Below, piece by piece: positions 10,274 through 20,939 of a DNA stretch of 64,000 nt (position 1 is its first letter; each line of letters starts with the position of its first letter). Under the pieces are notes generated by a model. The model was not told the origin of the DNA and ran no database searches. It was given only the letters and a program-made list of their open reading frames with translations. The position numbers were made by a program, and so were the translations under genes. This stretch comes from Symmachiella dynata (lineage in GTDB: Bacteria > Planctomycetota > Planctomycetia > Planctomycetales > Planctomycetaceae), in contig NZ_CP036276.1 in NCBI RefSeq assembly GCF_007747995.1, forward strand, positions 3,463,001-3,527,000, given 5' to 3'.

Positions 10274-11185
10274 GTGAAGCAGCATTTTTCAAAACCCATT
10301 TTTCGTGAAAGCAGCCTGTGGGGGCTGGTTTTGATGCTAACTTGTGTCGGGATTTGGTCCGGTTGCCAAACCGTGCCGGTCACCGGACGCAAGCAGTTTC
10401 TGATCCTGCCCGAACATATTGAAATCACCATGGGGGCGACAGCCTACGATGGGCTAATGGCCGAAGAGCAACTGTCACGCAACCAAGCCGCGCAGGCGAT
10501 GGTCAATCGCGTGGGAGAACGCATCGCCGCGGTTTCGGGGCGTCCCGATTTTGAGTGGGAATTCCGGCTGATTGAATCGGATCAAATGAACGCCTTCGCC
10601 CTGCCCGGCGGAAAGACCGCTGTTTACGAGGGGATTCTTCCCGTCTGTCAAAACGAAGCAGGACTGGCGGTGGTGATGTCGCACGAGATCGCCCATGCAT
10701 TGGCGCGGCACGGTGGCGAGCGAATGCGTGATTCGACAAGCATCGAAGCTGCCCAGAAGGCATTGGACTACCTCACCAAGGATTCCGATGAATTCCAACA
10801 AAAATTCCTGTTGGGGCTCTATGGTGCTGGCACAAAGTATGGAATCGCGCTTCCCAACAGCCGGGCCCAAGAAGCCGAAGCGGATAAAATTGGCTTGGTT
10901 TTGTTAGCCAAGGCGGGTTATGACCCGCGGGAAGCTCCGGGGTTTTGGGATCGTTTTGCCGCGATGAAGTCGGGTGATCAGCCGTTGGAATTCCTGTCCA
11001 CGCACCCTTCGGATGCGAATCGAGCAGCGGCGCTACGCGAGTTGTTGCCCAATGCCTTGGAACATTATGAAGCCGCTCCGGTCAAATATGCCTCCGGTGA
11101 GATGATCGACATCCCTCGTAGTTCAGGGCTGATTGAACAAGTTGGAGGAGTTGAAACCGACGGTGCCGGCGGTAGCGGCGAATAG
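10274..11185 (+). CDS. M48-family metalloprotease lipoprotein (BepA/LoiP-like)
   Basis: 303 residues from GTG 10274. A signal peptide ends in a lipobox (IWSGC, Cys31), followed by TVPVTGRKQ, a stretch seen in many M48 lipoproteins. The zinc-binding HEIAH is at residues 137-141, and the third ligand is the first Glu of EAEAD near 200. The protein probably acts in the periplasm on misassembled envelope proteins. It lies 77 nt after the CvpA-like gene and 86 nt before the AsmA-like gene, and all three are on the same strand, so a shared transcript for envelope maintenance is plausible. Confidence 0.93.
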   Translation: MKQHFSKPIFRESSLWGLVLMLTCVGIWSGCQTVPVTGRKQFLILPEHIEITMGATAYDGLMAEEQLSRNQAAQAMVNRVGERIAAVSGRPDFEWEFRLIESDQMNAFALPGGKTAVYEGILPVCQNEAGLAVVMSHEIAHALARHGGERMRDSTSIEAAQKALDYLTKDSDEFQQKFLLGLYGAGTKYGIALPNSRAQEAEADKIGLVLLAKAGYDPREAPGFWDRFAAMKSGDQPLEFLSTHPSDANRAAALRELLPNALEHYEAAPVKYASGEMIDIPRSSGLIEQVGGVETDGAGGSGE

Positions 11186-11271
11186 TCGGCGTAGGAAGAG
11201 ACCAATTGATTGTTGCGGCGGATCGACCGTCGGTTTGGGATTCATTTCGGGCGTTGAGGAGCATTGGACAC

Positions 11272-14200
11272 ATGGCGACGGAACAAACCACACAAGACAC
11301 TCAAGCTGCCCCCAAACCACGTCGCCGCCGACTTTTGATTGCGATGGTGCTGCTTGTCGGAGCAGTCTGGTTCGCTCCGGCGATCATTGCCAATACGTCG
11401 TTGCGGCAACAGTTACTCCCCACTCTCGCGCCGCAATACCCGGCGGGAATCGAAGTCGGTTCCGCCTCGTTGAGTTGGACTGGGCCGGTGGTGCTGCGCG
11501 ACGTCACTTTCCGTGACAAACAGGATGCGGAATTTTTAAGCGTGGCGGAAATTGCCACGGCCAAATCGCTATGGCAATTGATCTCAAACTCTGCTGGCAT
11601 GCACCCGATTACGATCAAAGGCGCCGATGCGGATGTCCGATTTCGCGCAGATGGCAGTAATCTCGAAGACGTGATGATGCCGTTCGCCGACCCGACCTCA
11701 ACCATTTGGCCCGGCGTTGCGCTGGAGATCACCGACAGCCGGTTGAAGATGTCGGCGCCCGCCACTGGAGCCGAGGCGACTTGGACCGACTTACGGGTCA
11801 CGGTGCAAAAATCGCATGATCAAGGCGTCCCTTACGCGATATCCGCATCCGCAACCGTCGAAAACGGGACGCTGCAAACGGAATTGTCGTGGCTGCCGCC
11901 GGCGGAGCTGACTTCGCCCGCAGCGGGGAATGGAAAGTTGGCATTGCAGACAAAAACGTTCCCGTTGCAAACATTAAAACCAATCTTCGAGCGCATGTCG
12001 CTCAGCGACGAGCTGATTGCCGAATTGACCAGTGACGTGAAAACCGCATGGAACACCGCAGGCGAGGTGCCCGAATATCAGGTTGCCGGCGAACTGCAAA
12101 CCGGGAACTTGTTCATCAAATCAGCAGCAATTTCAGCAAACGAACAAGTGCAGGCTGACTTTTTGCGGTGCGTGGTGGAGACCACCATCACGGGTGAGCA
12201 ATTCAATGTCGCTCATCTCGACATCGATTCCGATTTGGCAAAGTTGCGTATCGAAGGCGAAGTGAATGTTGCGGATTTGACCGGGACAAATTCGACCACG
12301 GCACTGCTATCGTTGCCCAAACAGCGGGATTTTGTGCTGCAAGGCCGACTGGACTTGGCCAAGTTGGCGGCAACCTTGCCCGAGACGTTGTGCATTCGCG
12401 AGGGGACGAAGATCACCGCCGGGACTGTCGATTGGCGGTTGGAGGGCGCAAAGCTGGACCGTGCGTTGGGCTGGTTTGGTCAAGTTTCTGTTTCTCGTTT
12501 AACAGCCGTGCATGACGGAAAGTCGCTCAACTGGGAGAAGCCAATCTCGCTTGATGGTGAAGCGACGATTCCCGACGCCGGAGGAACCACAATACGTCTG
12601 AATTGTGAATCCGATTTTCTCAAAGCTTCGGTGCAAGGCAACCCAGGCAAGGCGACCGTCCAAGCCGAGTGTGACCTCGATCGTCTCGCTGCGGAAGTGG
12701 GACGCTTCTTAGATCTCGGTGAGTTAGAGTTGGCCGGGAAAATGGTCGCGTCAGTCGACGTCACACGCAAGAATAATCGCGTTGCCGCCGATGCCGCGAT
12801 GGACATTCAAAAACTGCACCTCGCTGGATTGGGGGGCGTTGCTTGGGATGAATCCCAATTGAAGTTGAACTGCGCGGTCGACGCGACTGTGGGCAGCGAA
12901 GCGAATGCGGAGTTTCACCAAGGATCGATACAACTTGCCGCGACAGGATATCAGCTCAGTGCCCAACTCGACTCCGCTGCCAAATGGAATGCCGAGAGTA
13001 AGTCGATTCCGCTACAAGTCGCAGTCCGTGGTGACCTGACGCGAATCATGCCACGCTTGAGAACCATCATGCCGCTGGAGGACTGGCAGGCCGATGGTGA
13101 AGTTCAATTACAAACACATCTTACAGTTTCACCAAATACGATTGCCTATCGTGATGCGGAATTGGCCATCACTCCACTCCGCATCACCGGGCCGGATTGC
13201 AACATCAGTGAACCCAATGTGCGAATTGCTTCGACCGGTTCTTATGACGTCAACACCTCGCAATTCCAATCCGACTCGACAACGATCACAACAGCAACGC
13301 TCAATGCCCGCGCGCAACCGATCGCAGTCGCGTTCACAGATGGCTCGCCACAAATCTCAGCGACGGTCGATTTCGCATCACGAATCGAGGACCTGCTGAA
13401 TATCGTCGATAGCGGTGTTTCGCCGGCTGCCAGCGGCGAATTGTCGGCGCGGTTGAACGTATCGGGCGCCGACGGAAAACATCGACTGCAAAGCGACATC
13501 GTGGTCGACAAGTTTGTCGTCTACGACCAAGCAGCCTCGGAACTGAATCGCAATGTGTCGGCGAACATCCAGCCGACTGGCGCCGCAGCGCTCTGGAACG
13601 AACCGCGACTGACGGTGGCATCCGATGTGACCTACGAAACTGCGAGTGACTCTGTCCGTATCGCCAAGATGCAAGTCAACGGGAACAAATGGAAGGCAAC
13701 CACCACGGGGCGCGTTGGTGAACTGGCAACCGAGATGAATGTGGATTTGACCGGGGCGCTCGACTGCGATTGGGAACAACTGTTAGCGAAACATCGTCAA
13801 TTGATCGGCGACGGGCTCAACATCTCCGGCTCCGGCCCGCATCCATTCCAATTGAGCGGACCATTGATGGCGACTGCATCTTCCAGTGGATCTTCGGACG
13901 ATGCTTTGTTGTCACGTCTAGACGGAAAATTGCAACTCAGTTGGAACACGGCCGACATCTACGGACTCCAGGCCGGGCAAGCCAAGATTGATACACGGCT
14001 CAAGAGCGGTGTCTTTCGCATCGCGCCACTCGATATTCCGGTCAGCGAAGGACGTCTCACAGCCGCCCCGCGACTGCTCTTGAATTCCGAACCGATGATG
14101 TTCGTCTTGCCGGCCGGGCCGGTGATCGAAAACGTGCGGCTTTCGCCCGACATGTGCCAAGGTTGGTTGAAATACGTTGCGCCGATGCTGGCCGACTCTA

Positions 14201-14769
14201 CGCGCGTTGATGGCCGGTTGTCGATGGCGGTCACGTCGACCAAGGTTCCGTTGGACAACTGGCAGGACATGAAGTCAGTGGGCTCCTTAGCCATCCATTC
14301 CGCCGACGTCCGCCCTGGCCCGCTGGCACAACAGTTTCTAGAAATCGCCGAACAGATCAAAGCCATCATCCGCAAATCAGGCAGCAACATCATCAACCCG
14401 GAAGAAGCGTGGATGAAAATCGACGATCAAACCGTCGCCTTCCAGGTCTCACTTGGCCGCGTCCATCACGACAGCCTCGAAATTCGCGTCCGCGATTTAG
14501 TCATCCGCACACGCGGCTCTGTCGGTATGGACGAATCGATTGACTTGATTGCCGAAGTCCCGGTCCAGGACTCCTGGATTAAAGACGACCGTCTGTTGGA
14601 AGCCTTCCGCGGTGAGGTCATCCAAATTCCGATTAGCGGCACGCTCAGCAAGCCCAAGGTCGACCGCAACATCTTCGCAAACCTCGCCCGCCAAGTCGGC
14701 ACCTCCGCCGGCACGAAGTTGTTAGAAAACGAACTGCAGAACCAGTTGCAGCGGTTGTTTCGCAAATAG
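11272..14769 (+). CDS. Very large AsmA/DUF748-like envelope protein
   Basis: 1165 residues from ATG 11272 (TGAGGAG upstream). A basic N-terminus (KPRRRR) precedes a single membrane anchor at about residues 18-40, then a long periplasmic beta-rich body. The body has repeated strand patterns (IEVGSASLSWTGPVVLRDVTF near the start) typical of AsmA/TamB-type lipid-transport bridges. The C-terminus (VGMDESIDLIAEVPVQDSW, then IQIPISGTLSKPKVD) is the most AsmA-like part. Such proteins are thought to move or buffer phospholipids between inner and outer membranes. No enzyme motif is seen. Confidence 0.8.
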   Translation: MATEQTTQDTQAAPKPRRRRLLIAMVLLVGAVWFAPAIIANTSLRQQLLPTLAPQYPAGIEVGSASLSWTGPVVLRDVTFRDKQDAEFLSVAEIATAKSLWQLISNSAGMHPITIKGADADVRFRADGSNLEDVMMPFADPTSTIWPGVALEITDSRLKMSAPATGAEATWTDLRVTVQKSHDQGVPYAISASATVENGTLQTELSWLPPAELTSPAAGNGKLALQTKTFPLQTLKPIFERMSLSDELIAELTSDVKTAWNTAGEVPEYQVAGELQTGNLFIKSAAISANEQVQADFLRCVVETTITGEQFNVAHLDIDSDLAKLRIEGEVNVADLTGTNSTTALLSLPKQRDFVLQGRLDLAKLAATLPETLCIREGTKITAGTVDWRLEGAKLDRALGWFGQVSVSRLTAVHDGKSLNWEKPISLDGEATIPDAGGTTIRLNCESDFLKASVQGNPGKATVQAECDLDRLAAEVGRFLDLGELELAGKMVASVDVTRKNNRVAADAAMDIQKLHLAGLGGVAWDESQLKLNCAVDATVGSEANAEFHQGSIQLAATGYQLSAQLDSAAKWNAESKSIPLQVAVRGDLTRIMPRLRTIMPLEDWQADGEVQLQTHLTVSPNTIAYRDAELAITPLRITGPDCNISEPNVRIASTGSYDVNTSQFQSDSTTITTATLNARAQPIAVAFTDGSPQISATVDFASRIEDLLNIVDSGVSPAASGELSARLNVSGADGKHRLQSDIVVDKFVVYDQAASELNRNVSANIQPTGAAALWNEPRLTVASDVTYETASDSVRIAKMQVNGNKWKATTTGRVGELATEMNVDLTGALDCDWEQLLAKHRQLIGDGLNISGSGPHPFQLSGPLMATASSSGSSDDALLSRLDGKLQLSWNTADIYGLQAGQAKIDTRLKSGVFRIAPLDIPVSEGRLTAAPRLLLNSEPMMFVLPAGPVIENVRLSPDMCQGWLKYVAPMLADSTRVDGRLSMAVTSTKVPLDNWQDMKSVGSLAIHSADVRPGPLAQQFLEIAEQIKAIIRKSGSNIINPEEAWMKIDDQTVAFQVSLGRVHHDSLEIRVRDLVIRTRGSVGMDESIDLIAEVPVQDSWIKDDRLLEAFRGEVIQIPISGTLSKPKVDRNIFANLARQVGTSAGTKLLENELQNQLQRLFRK

Positions 14770-14892
14770 TCGAGAAGGGACAACGGCAGTAACGCGTCAG
14801 CCGCGTTTGTTTGCCGCCCTGCTGATTGTTGGTAGAATGTATGTCCGCTTGTTTGTCGTAAAGCGGAAAATGCTTTCCAATCATCGGGGGAC

Positions 14893-16428
14893 GTGCACGC
14901 CGTGAAATTTGCAAATACCGTTCGTGATCGCATCCTAGCAGGGCTGATCGTCGCCCTGACGGGTCTGCTGTCTGCCTCACCCGTCGTTGCCGAACAGCCG
15001 CCGAATATTATCTTCATACTCGCCGATGATCTCGGGAGCGGGGATCTGGGGTGTTACAACCCCGACTCCAAAACAGCGACGCCGGCGATTGATGAGTTGG
15101 CGGCTGAGGGGATGATGTTTCGCGATGCGCATTCCCCCTCGTCCGTCTGTTCGCCCACGCGGTACGGTGTGCTCACCGGGCGTTATGCGTGGCGGTCGCG
15201 ATTGAAGTCGGGTGTGCTGTGGGGGTATTCCCGCTCACTGATCCGGCCGGAACGGACAACTGTCGCGTCCTTTCTGAAAACCCAAGATTACGCAACCGCG
15301 TGTGTGGGAAAATGGCATCTGGGATTCCAAGCCTCCCATCTCAATGCGCCTGATTTGCCGCCGGCCAATAAAGTGATCGCCGGCGATGATCCGCATGCGG
15401 TCGATTACTCGAAGCCGCTCACGCCGGGGCCGACGACTGTGGGGTTTGACTATTTCTTTGGCATCCCCGCCTCGCTCGACATGGATCCGTATGTCTTTGT
15501 CGAAAACGACCGCCCATTGGAACAACCGACGGATACCGTGGCTGCGTCGAAACATCGCCGGCAAGACGGCGGCGGATTTTGGCGGGGCGGGCCGGTCGCA
15601 CCGTCGTTTCGGCATGTCGATGTGCTCCCCGAACTCGCCAAGCGGGCAACCGCTTGGATTGACAAGCAAACCGCTGAACAACCGTTTTTCCTCTACTTAC
15701 CACTCAGCGCGCCGCACACGCCCTGGCTCCCGACGGACGAATTCCGTGGTCGCTCTGCTGCCGGGGATTACGGCGACTTCGTGATGCAGGTCGATGCTGT
15801 CGTCGGGGCGGTCGTCCGCGCACTGGAACAAGGGGGGCATGCGGAGAACACCTTGATCATCGTCACCAGCGACAATGGTTCACACTGGCCGGTGGGGGAT
15901 ATCAAAAAATGGGGCCACGCCGCCAACCTGCATTATCGCGGACAAAAGGCAGACATCTGGGAAGGCGGCCACCGCGTCCCGTTTATCGCCGCCTGGCCCG
16001 GCCACATCGCACCGGGATCCGTGAGTGACGAAACGATCTGCCTCACCGATCTACTGGCGACTATTGCTGCCATCAGTGACAGCGTGCTGCCCGACGACAC
16101 CGGCGAGGATAGTTTTAGTCTCCTTCCCGTGTTGCTGGGCAAAAAACGGGAGCACCCCATTCGCGACTCAACGGTGCACCATTCAGCGGACGGAACATTT
16201 GCCATCCGCTCAGGCAAATGGAAACTCATCCCCAACAACCTCGGCTCCGGCGGTTTCACCAAACCACGCCGCGTGAAACCCCAACCCGATGGCCCGCATG
16301 GGCAGTTGTACAATCTGGAGAAAGACCCGTCGGAGCAACACAACGTGTGGGCGGAGCATCCGGAGGTGGTACTGCGGTTAAGTGCGGAACTCGCGAAGAT
16401 TCGTACGACGGGGCGTAGCCGTATATAG
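14893..16428 (+). CDS. Secreted arylsulfatase (sulfatase family)
   Basis: 511 residues. A signal peptide ends near VVAEQ. NIIFILADDLG supplies the metal-binding Asp pair. The formylglycine signature CSPTR is at residues 86-90, with Cys86 modified to formylglycine, and GKWHLGF and SDNGSHWPVG are also present. It hydrolyses a sulfate ester, probably on an algal polysaccharide. Starts are GTG 14893 or GTG 14902; GGGGGA just upstream fits the second better in spacing. An anaerobic-type maturase gene is not in the window. Confidence 0.95.
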   Translation: MHAVKFANTVRDRILAGLIVALTGLLSASPVVAEQPPNIIFILADDLGSGDLGCYNPDSKTATPAIDELAAEGMMFRDAHSPSSVCSPTRYGVLTGRYAWRSRLKSGVLWGYSRSLIRPERTTVASFLKTQDYATACVGKWHLGFQASHLNAPDLPPANKVIAGDDPHAVDYSKPLTPGPTTVGFDYFFGIPASLDMDPYVFVENDRPLEQPTDTVAASKHRRQDGGGFWRGGPVAPSFRHVDVLPELAKRATAWIDKQTAEQPFFLYLPLSAPHTPWLPTDEFRGRSAAGDYGDFVMQVDAVVGAVVRALEQGGHAENTLIIVTSDNGSHWPVGDIKKWGHAANLHYRGQKADIWEGGHRVPFIAAWPGHIAPGSVSDETICLTDLLATIAAISDSVLPDDTGEDSFSLLPVLLGKKREHPIRDSTVHHSADGTFAIRSGKWKLIPNNLGSGGFTKPRRVKPQPDGPHGQLYNLEKDPSEQHNVWAEHPEVVLRLSAELAKIRTTGRSRI

Positions 16429-16531
16429 TCGGGTCTACGATGCGATCTTGAATTCGACAAAACGAACGCGGCGAATTAAGGTGGGTAAAGCTGCCCCTAC
16501 AATTCCCTTGGAGATTTTTAGACACATCGAC

Positions 16532-16951
16532 ATGTCCAATATAGCTTCGATCCTGGGCGAGAAAAAAATTAGAGCAAAATATCCCCACTACATGTCACAA
16601 ATTGATCAACTGTACCGCGAGCAGCAGGTCAATAGCACTGGAAAAATTGAATTTCCAATTGATCCTTTGAAAGTGCCTCACCAATTCCACCCATTGATCC
16701 CAGCCGCCGGATTCTGGGGAGAAACCGACGACGGATTTCGCGCGTATCTGGTCGAATTGGCTCCAACTGAATTGGTGGAAAGTATCGTCGCCGTATACAG
16801 TGAATGGTGGCAAGAATTGGAGGAATGGCTATGCGGCTCTGAGGCAAACCTGCCAGACCCAAGTGATGAGCACGTGAGGTTTTGTTGCCTCTCGATTGCT
16901 GCTGATTTTGCGAATGTGGAGCTGAACTGTCGATATGAGCAACAACGCTAA
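16532..16951 (+). CDS. Hypothetical protein, immunity-protein-sized
   Basis: 139 residues if started at ATG 16532; the frame opens at 16382 but the early part overlaps the sulfatase end. It is soluble and acidic, with no signal or membrane segment. The centre reads HPLIPAAGFWGETDDGFRAYLVEL and is rich in Trp/Glu (SEWWQELEEWL). Its size and composition recall polymorphic-toxin immunity or SUKH-like proteins, but no toxin gene is next to it. I do not recognise it. Confidence 0.6.
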   Translation: MSNIASILGEKKIRAKYPHYMSQIDQLYREQQVNSTGKIEFPIDPLKVPHQFHPLIPAAGFWGETDDGFRAYLVELAPTELVESIVAVYSEWWQELEEWLCGSEANLPDPSDEHVRFCCLSIAADFANVELNCRYEQQR

Positions 16952-17042
16952 TCCCGTAAGTGAGTCAGCATTTCCCCGGCCCGCACAGCGGACCCTACAG
17001 CCTCCTCAAGCCTGTCCCCTCGCGCCTCAAGCCTCCCCGCAA

Positions 17043-18488
17043 TCACGCCAACAGCTTCTCCACCACCTCCCCATGCACATCCGTCAGCCGGAAGTCGCGG
17101 CCTTGGAAGCGGTGGGTGAGTTTTAGGTGGTCGAGGCCCAGCAGGTGCAGCAACGTGGCTTGGAAGTCGTGGACGTGGACGCGGTCTTCGACGGCGTAGT
17201 AGCCTAGCTCGTCGGTCTGTCCGAGGGTTTGGCCCCCTTTGATGCCGCCGCCGGCCATCCACATGGAATAGGCGTCGATGTGGTGGTCGCGGCCCAGCAG
17301 TCCGTTGCGGTCTTCGCCTTGCGGGGTGCGGCCGAATTCTCCGCCCCAGATCACGAGCGTGTCCTTGAGCAGACCGCGCTGTTCGAGATCTTTGACCAGC
17401 GCCGCCGAGGGACGGTCAACTTCGTGGCACCGCTGGTTGAGGGCTTTGTTGATTTCAAACCCCGGTCCGCCGTGGTGGTCCCAATCGGTGTGGTACAACT
17501 GCACAAACCGGCTGCCGCTTTCGATGAGCCGACGAGCCAACAGGCAGTTGCGGGCGAAGGAAGGTTTGTCCCCTTCGATACCGTAGTCGTCCAATGTGTC
17601 GCGGGTCTCGCCGGAAATATCCATCAAGGCCCGCGCGCTGCTCTGCATGCGGTAAGCCATCTCGTAGGACGAAATCCGCGTGGCGATTTCGGGATCGGCC
17701 GTGACCGCTCGCCGCATCTCATTCAAATCGTGGACTGCATCAACGAATTCGCGCTGGCGATTCAAATCGATGCCCTGCGGCGAGGAGAGGTTGAGGATCG
17801 GTTCCTTGCCGCTGCGGAAGGGAACGCCCTGATACGTCGTGGGCAAAAATCCGCTTCCCCAGAGCGGCGCGCCGCCGCGCGGGCCGCGGGGACCAGATTG
17901 TAGGACGACGAAGCCGGGCAAGTCGGTCGATTCGCTGCCGATACCGTAGGTCACCCACGCCCCGATGCTGGGCCGCCCGAATCGTGCGGAGCCGGTGTTG
18001 ACGAAGAACTTGGCGGGGCCGTGATTGAAGACATCGGTCGTCATCGAATTGACGATGGCGATTTTATCAGCGATCGTCGACAAATAAGGCAAGCATGCGG
18101 AGATCAGTTGACCCGATTCGCCGTGCCGAGCAAATTTCTGCGGCGAGCCGAGGAGTTTGGCGTCTTTATTGAGAAAGGCGAAACGTTTGTTCTCAACGTA
18201 CGACTGGGGGATCACCTGTCCGGAAAGTTCGGTCAGTTTGGGACGGGGATTGAACAGCTCCAGTTGGCTCGGGCCGCCCGCCATGAACATAAAGATCACC
18301 CGTTTGGCTTTGGGGGCGAAGTGTGGTGGTCGTGGAGCGAGCGGATTGCTTTGCACGTCGGCTCGCACCGGCGTCGCCCCGTCACCGGCCAACAACGATC
18401 CGAGCGCCATCGCTCCCAGCCCGTAACGGCATTGGGAGAAGAAATGTCGCCGCGTTTGATCCAACAATTCAGGAGTTTGGTCGTGCAT
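17043..18488 (-). CDS. DUF1501 domain protein
   Basis: 481 residues. The N-terminus has a Tat-like pattern (TRRHFFSQC) before a hydrophobic stretch, indicating export. Typical DUF1501 elements are present: FMAGGPSQLELFNPRP, VNSMTTDVFNHGPA, LYHTDWDHHGG and WGGEFGRTPQGEDRNGLLGRDH. The fold is alkaline-phosphatase/sulfatase-like, with putative metal-binding His/Asp. It is encoded 78 nt downstream of the PSD1 cytochrome gene, the standard planctomycete pairing. The biochemical role is not established; a part in polysaccharide degradation has been suggested for the family. Confidence 0.95.
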   Translation of the reverse strand: MHDQTPELLDQTRRHFFSQCRYGLGAMALGSLLAGDGATPVRADVQSNPLAPRPPHFAPKAKRVIFMFMAGGPSQLELFNPRPKLTELSGQVIPQSYVENKRFAFLNKDAKLLGSPQKFARHGESGQLISACLPYLSTIADKIAIVNSMTTDVFNHGPAKFFVNTGSARFGRPSIGAWVTYGIGSESTDLPGFVVLQSGPRGPRGGAPLWGSGFLPTTYQGVPFRSGKEPILNLSSPQGIDLNRQREFVDAVHDLNEMRRAVTADPEIATRISSYEMAYRMQSSARALMDISGETRDTLDDYGIEGDKPSFARNCLLARRLIESGSRFVQLYHTDWDHHGGPGFEINKALNQRCHEVDRPSAALVKDLEQRGLLKDTLVIWGGEFGRTPQGEDRNGLLGRDHHIDAYSMWMAGGGIKGGQTLGQTDELGYYAVEDRVHVHDFQATLLHLLGLDHLKLTHRFQGRDFRLTDVHGEVVEKLLA

Positions 18489-18566
18489 GGTTCGCTCGGT
18501 CGTTAGTACGTCCAGAATGATTTCGCGTTGCCCCTCAGCAAAGTCGGAGGCGTCGTCGGTCGTGCC

Positions 18567-20939
18567 TCACTCCCGTGTGATGAATTCATCGAGGTTCATC
18601 AACACGCGTGAAAAAGTCGTCCAGGCGGCAAGTTCAATCGTCTCGTCAGTCGGTTGATCCGTTGCCAGCAATTTAGCAGCGGCTTGCTGGTCAGCGGTGA
18701 AGGCCTCGCGTTGTTGGCGGATCAGTAAGGCCAATCGTCGCATCTCCAACGAGCTCGGTTCTCGGGCCAAGCAGAGTTGAAAGGCGAAGCGAATCCGTTC
18801 TTCGTCGTCTGGTGAAGCTTCTTTGAGAATCCGCTGAGCAAGCGCCCGCGCGGTTTCCACAAAAGCAATATCGTTGGCCAACGTCAGTGCTTGCAACGGT
18901 GTATTGGAACGGACGCGGCGGGTGCAAGTGACGTTTGATTCGGGGAAGTCAAACGTCATCAGCGCGGGGAACGGCTGTGATCGCCAGAAATACGTATACA
19001 TCCCACGACGATAACGCTCGGGACCTGTGTTGGCTTTCCATTTTTTATCGTTTTGCGTGAAAGCGTACACGCCGTCGGGTTGTGGCGGAAACACACCTGT
19101 GCCGCCGATTGTACGGGTCAATAATCCACTTGTAGCCAGCGCCGCATCGCGAATGATTTCCGCTTCCAATCGCAAACGGGCCTGACGGGCCAATAGCCGG
19201 TTGGCGGGATCGACCTGTGCGACCACCTCGCGATAGATCGATGCTTGTCGGTAGGTGGCCGAGGTGACGATCAATTTGTGCATCGCCTTCATACTCCAGC
19301 CGCGGGCGATGAATTCCGTCGCCAACCAATCGAGCAATTGCGGATGCGACGGCCGTTCGCCCTGCGTGCCGAAATCATTTTCCGTTTGCACGAGACCGCT
19401 ACCAAAATAATGTTGCCACATCCGGTTCACGGTGACCCGGGCAGTGAGCGGATTGTTGCCGTCGACCAGCCAATGCGCGAAATCGAGACGATTGTGTGAT
19501 TCGGACTTTGGCAACGGCGGCAACACAGCGGGCACGGCCGCGGTGACTTCGTCCCCAGGATCCAGAAAATTCCCGCGCTTGTGAACGTGCGTCACGCGAG
19601 GCTGCTCGCGCTGTTTCATCACCATTGCCCAGCCGGCGGGGCTTTTGGGCTTGGAGCGCATTTTGCGCGTCCGGGTGTTGATCAATTTTTTTAGCTCGCC
19701 GTTCTCCTCAGCGGGGGTGCCGTAAGCTTTGGCGATTTTCTTATCCAACTCAGCAATTTCGCCGTTGAACTTATCGAGTTTCTTTTGAAAATCCGCTGAC
19801 TTGTCGGCCGGGGGTGGGAAGTTGAGATCGTAGTCATCGTCCGCGTCAAAGAAGGCGAACATCTCGTAGTATTCCCGCTGGGTGATGGGGTCGTACTTGT
19901 GCGTGTGACAGCGGGCACATTCCAACGTCAAACCCAACCAAACCGCGCCGGTGGTATGCAGCCGATCAGCGACGGCATCAATGCGGAACTGTTCCTGGTC
20001 GGTGCCTCCCTCTTCGTTGATCAACGTATTGCGATGAAACCCGGTGGCGATCATTTGTTCGCGAGTCGCATCGGGCAACATGTCGCCGGCGATTTGCTGG
20101 ATCGTAAATTGGTCAAACGGCATATCAGCGTTGAGCGCATTGATCACCCAATCGCGGTAATGCCACATATTGCGCGAGCCATCGATTGTATACCCGTTGC
20201 TGTCGGCATAGCGCGCCGCATCCAGCCAGTGTCGCCCCCAACGCTCCCCGTAGTGCGGAGATGCCAACAAGCGATCAACCAGTTTCTCATAGGCATCAGG
20301 ACTGGTATCGGCCAGAAACTGTTGCACTTCCTCGGGCGTGGGGGGCAAACCCAGTAAGTCAAATGTGAGCCGGCGAATCAGCGTGATCCGATCTGCTTCG
20401 GGCGAGGGAGCGATTTGTTTCTCTTCCAAACGGGCCAGCACGAAGGCATCGATTGCATTGCGGATCCATGCAGAGTTTTTCGTCTTCGGGACTTCAGGCC
20501 GTCGCGGTTTTTGGAACGACCAGTGATCCGAACCGGCGCTCTCTTCCGGGGTTTCTTGTTCGGGGAATTTAGCGCCACCATCGATCCAACGTTTGATGAG
20601 CGCCACTTCGTCCGGCTTCAAACGTTCGCCTTCCCCTTCGGGAGGCATTTGCTCGTAGTCTTCAGAACCGCTGATGACCTGATACAGCAAACTCTCGGCG
20701 CTCTCACCTGGAACAACCGCTTCCCCAGCATCGCCGCCAATCAAAGCGGCGCGAGCCGTGTCCAAACGCAGTCCCGAAGTCTGTTTCGCCGCACCGTGAC
20801 AGCGATAACAGGCGCGCTTGAGCAGCGGTTTGATGTCGCGGAGGTAATCAGTGGTTGTTTCTTCGGCGCAGCTGGGTGATGGACAACATACCAGCATTCC
20901 AGCCAAGAGGAACAAAACCGCCGTACACCGCCACAGCAT
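18567..20939 (-). CDS. PSD1 / planctomycete cytochrome C protein (DUF1549-DUF1553)
   Basis: 790 residues with a signal peptide (1-25). A haem c site CYRCH near residue 42 lies in the planctomycete cytochrome C domain (SLLYQVISGSEDYEQMPP). DUF1549 follows (about 160-370: LTFDLLGLPPTPEEV, HYGERWGRHWLDAARYADSNGY, then a second haem-like CARCHTH), then DUF1553 (about 500-770: RMWQHYFGSGLV). It is shorter than many family members because no LamG/concanavalin insert is present between the two DUFs. It is the first gene of a two-gene operon with DUF1501. Confidence 0.95.
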   Translation of the reverse strand: MLWRCTAVLFLLAGMLVCCPSPSCAEETTTDYLRDIKPLLKRACYRCHGAAKQTSGLRLDTARAALIGGDAGEAVVPGESAESLLYQVISGSEDYEQMPPEGEGERLKPDEVALIKRWIDGGAKFPEQETPEESAGSDHWSFQKPRRPEVPKTKNSAWIRNAIDAFVLARLEEKQIAPSPEADRITLIRRLTFDLLGLPPTPEEVQQFLADTSPDAYEKLVDRLLASPHYGERWGRHWLDAARYADSNGYTIDGSRNMWHYRDWVINALNADMPFDQFTIQQIAGDMLPDATREQMIATGFHRNTLINEEGGTDQEQFRIDAVADRLHTTGAVWLGLTLECARCHTHKYDPITQREYYEMFAFFDADDDYDLNFPPPADKSADFQKKLDKFNGEIAELDKKIAKAYGTPAEENGELKKLINTRTRKMRSKPKSPAGWAMVMKQREQPRVTHVHKRGNFLDPGDEVTAAVPAVLPPLPKSESHNRLDFAHWLVDGNNPLTARVTVNRMWQHYFGSGLVQTENDFGTQGERPSHPQLLDWLATEFIARGWSMKAMHKLIVTSATYRQASIYREVVAQVDPANRLLARQARLRLEAEIIRDAALATSGLLTRTIGGTGVFPPQPDGVYAFTQNDKKWKANTGPERYRRGMYTYFWRSQPFPALMTFDFPESNVTCTRRVRSNTPLQALTLANDIAFVETARALAQRILKEASPDDEERIRFAFQLCLAREPSSLEMRRLALLIRQQREAFTADQQAAAKLLATDQPTDETIELAAWTTFSRVLMNLDEFITRE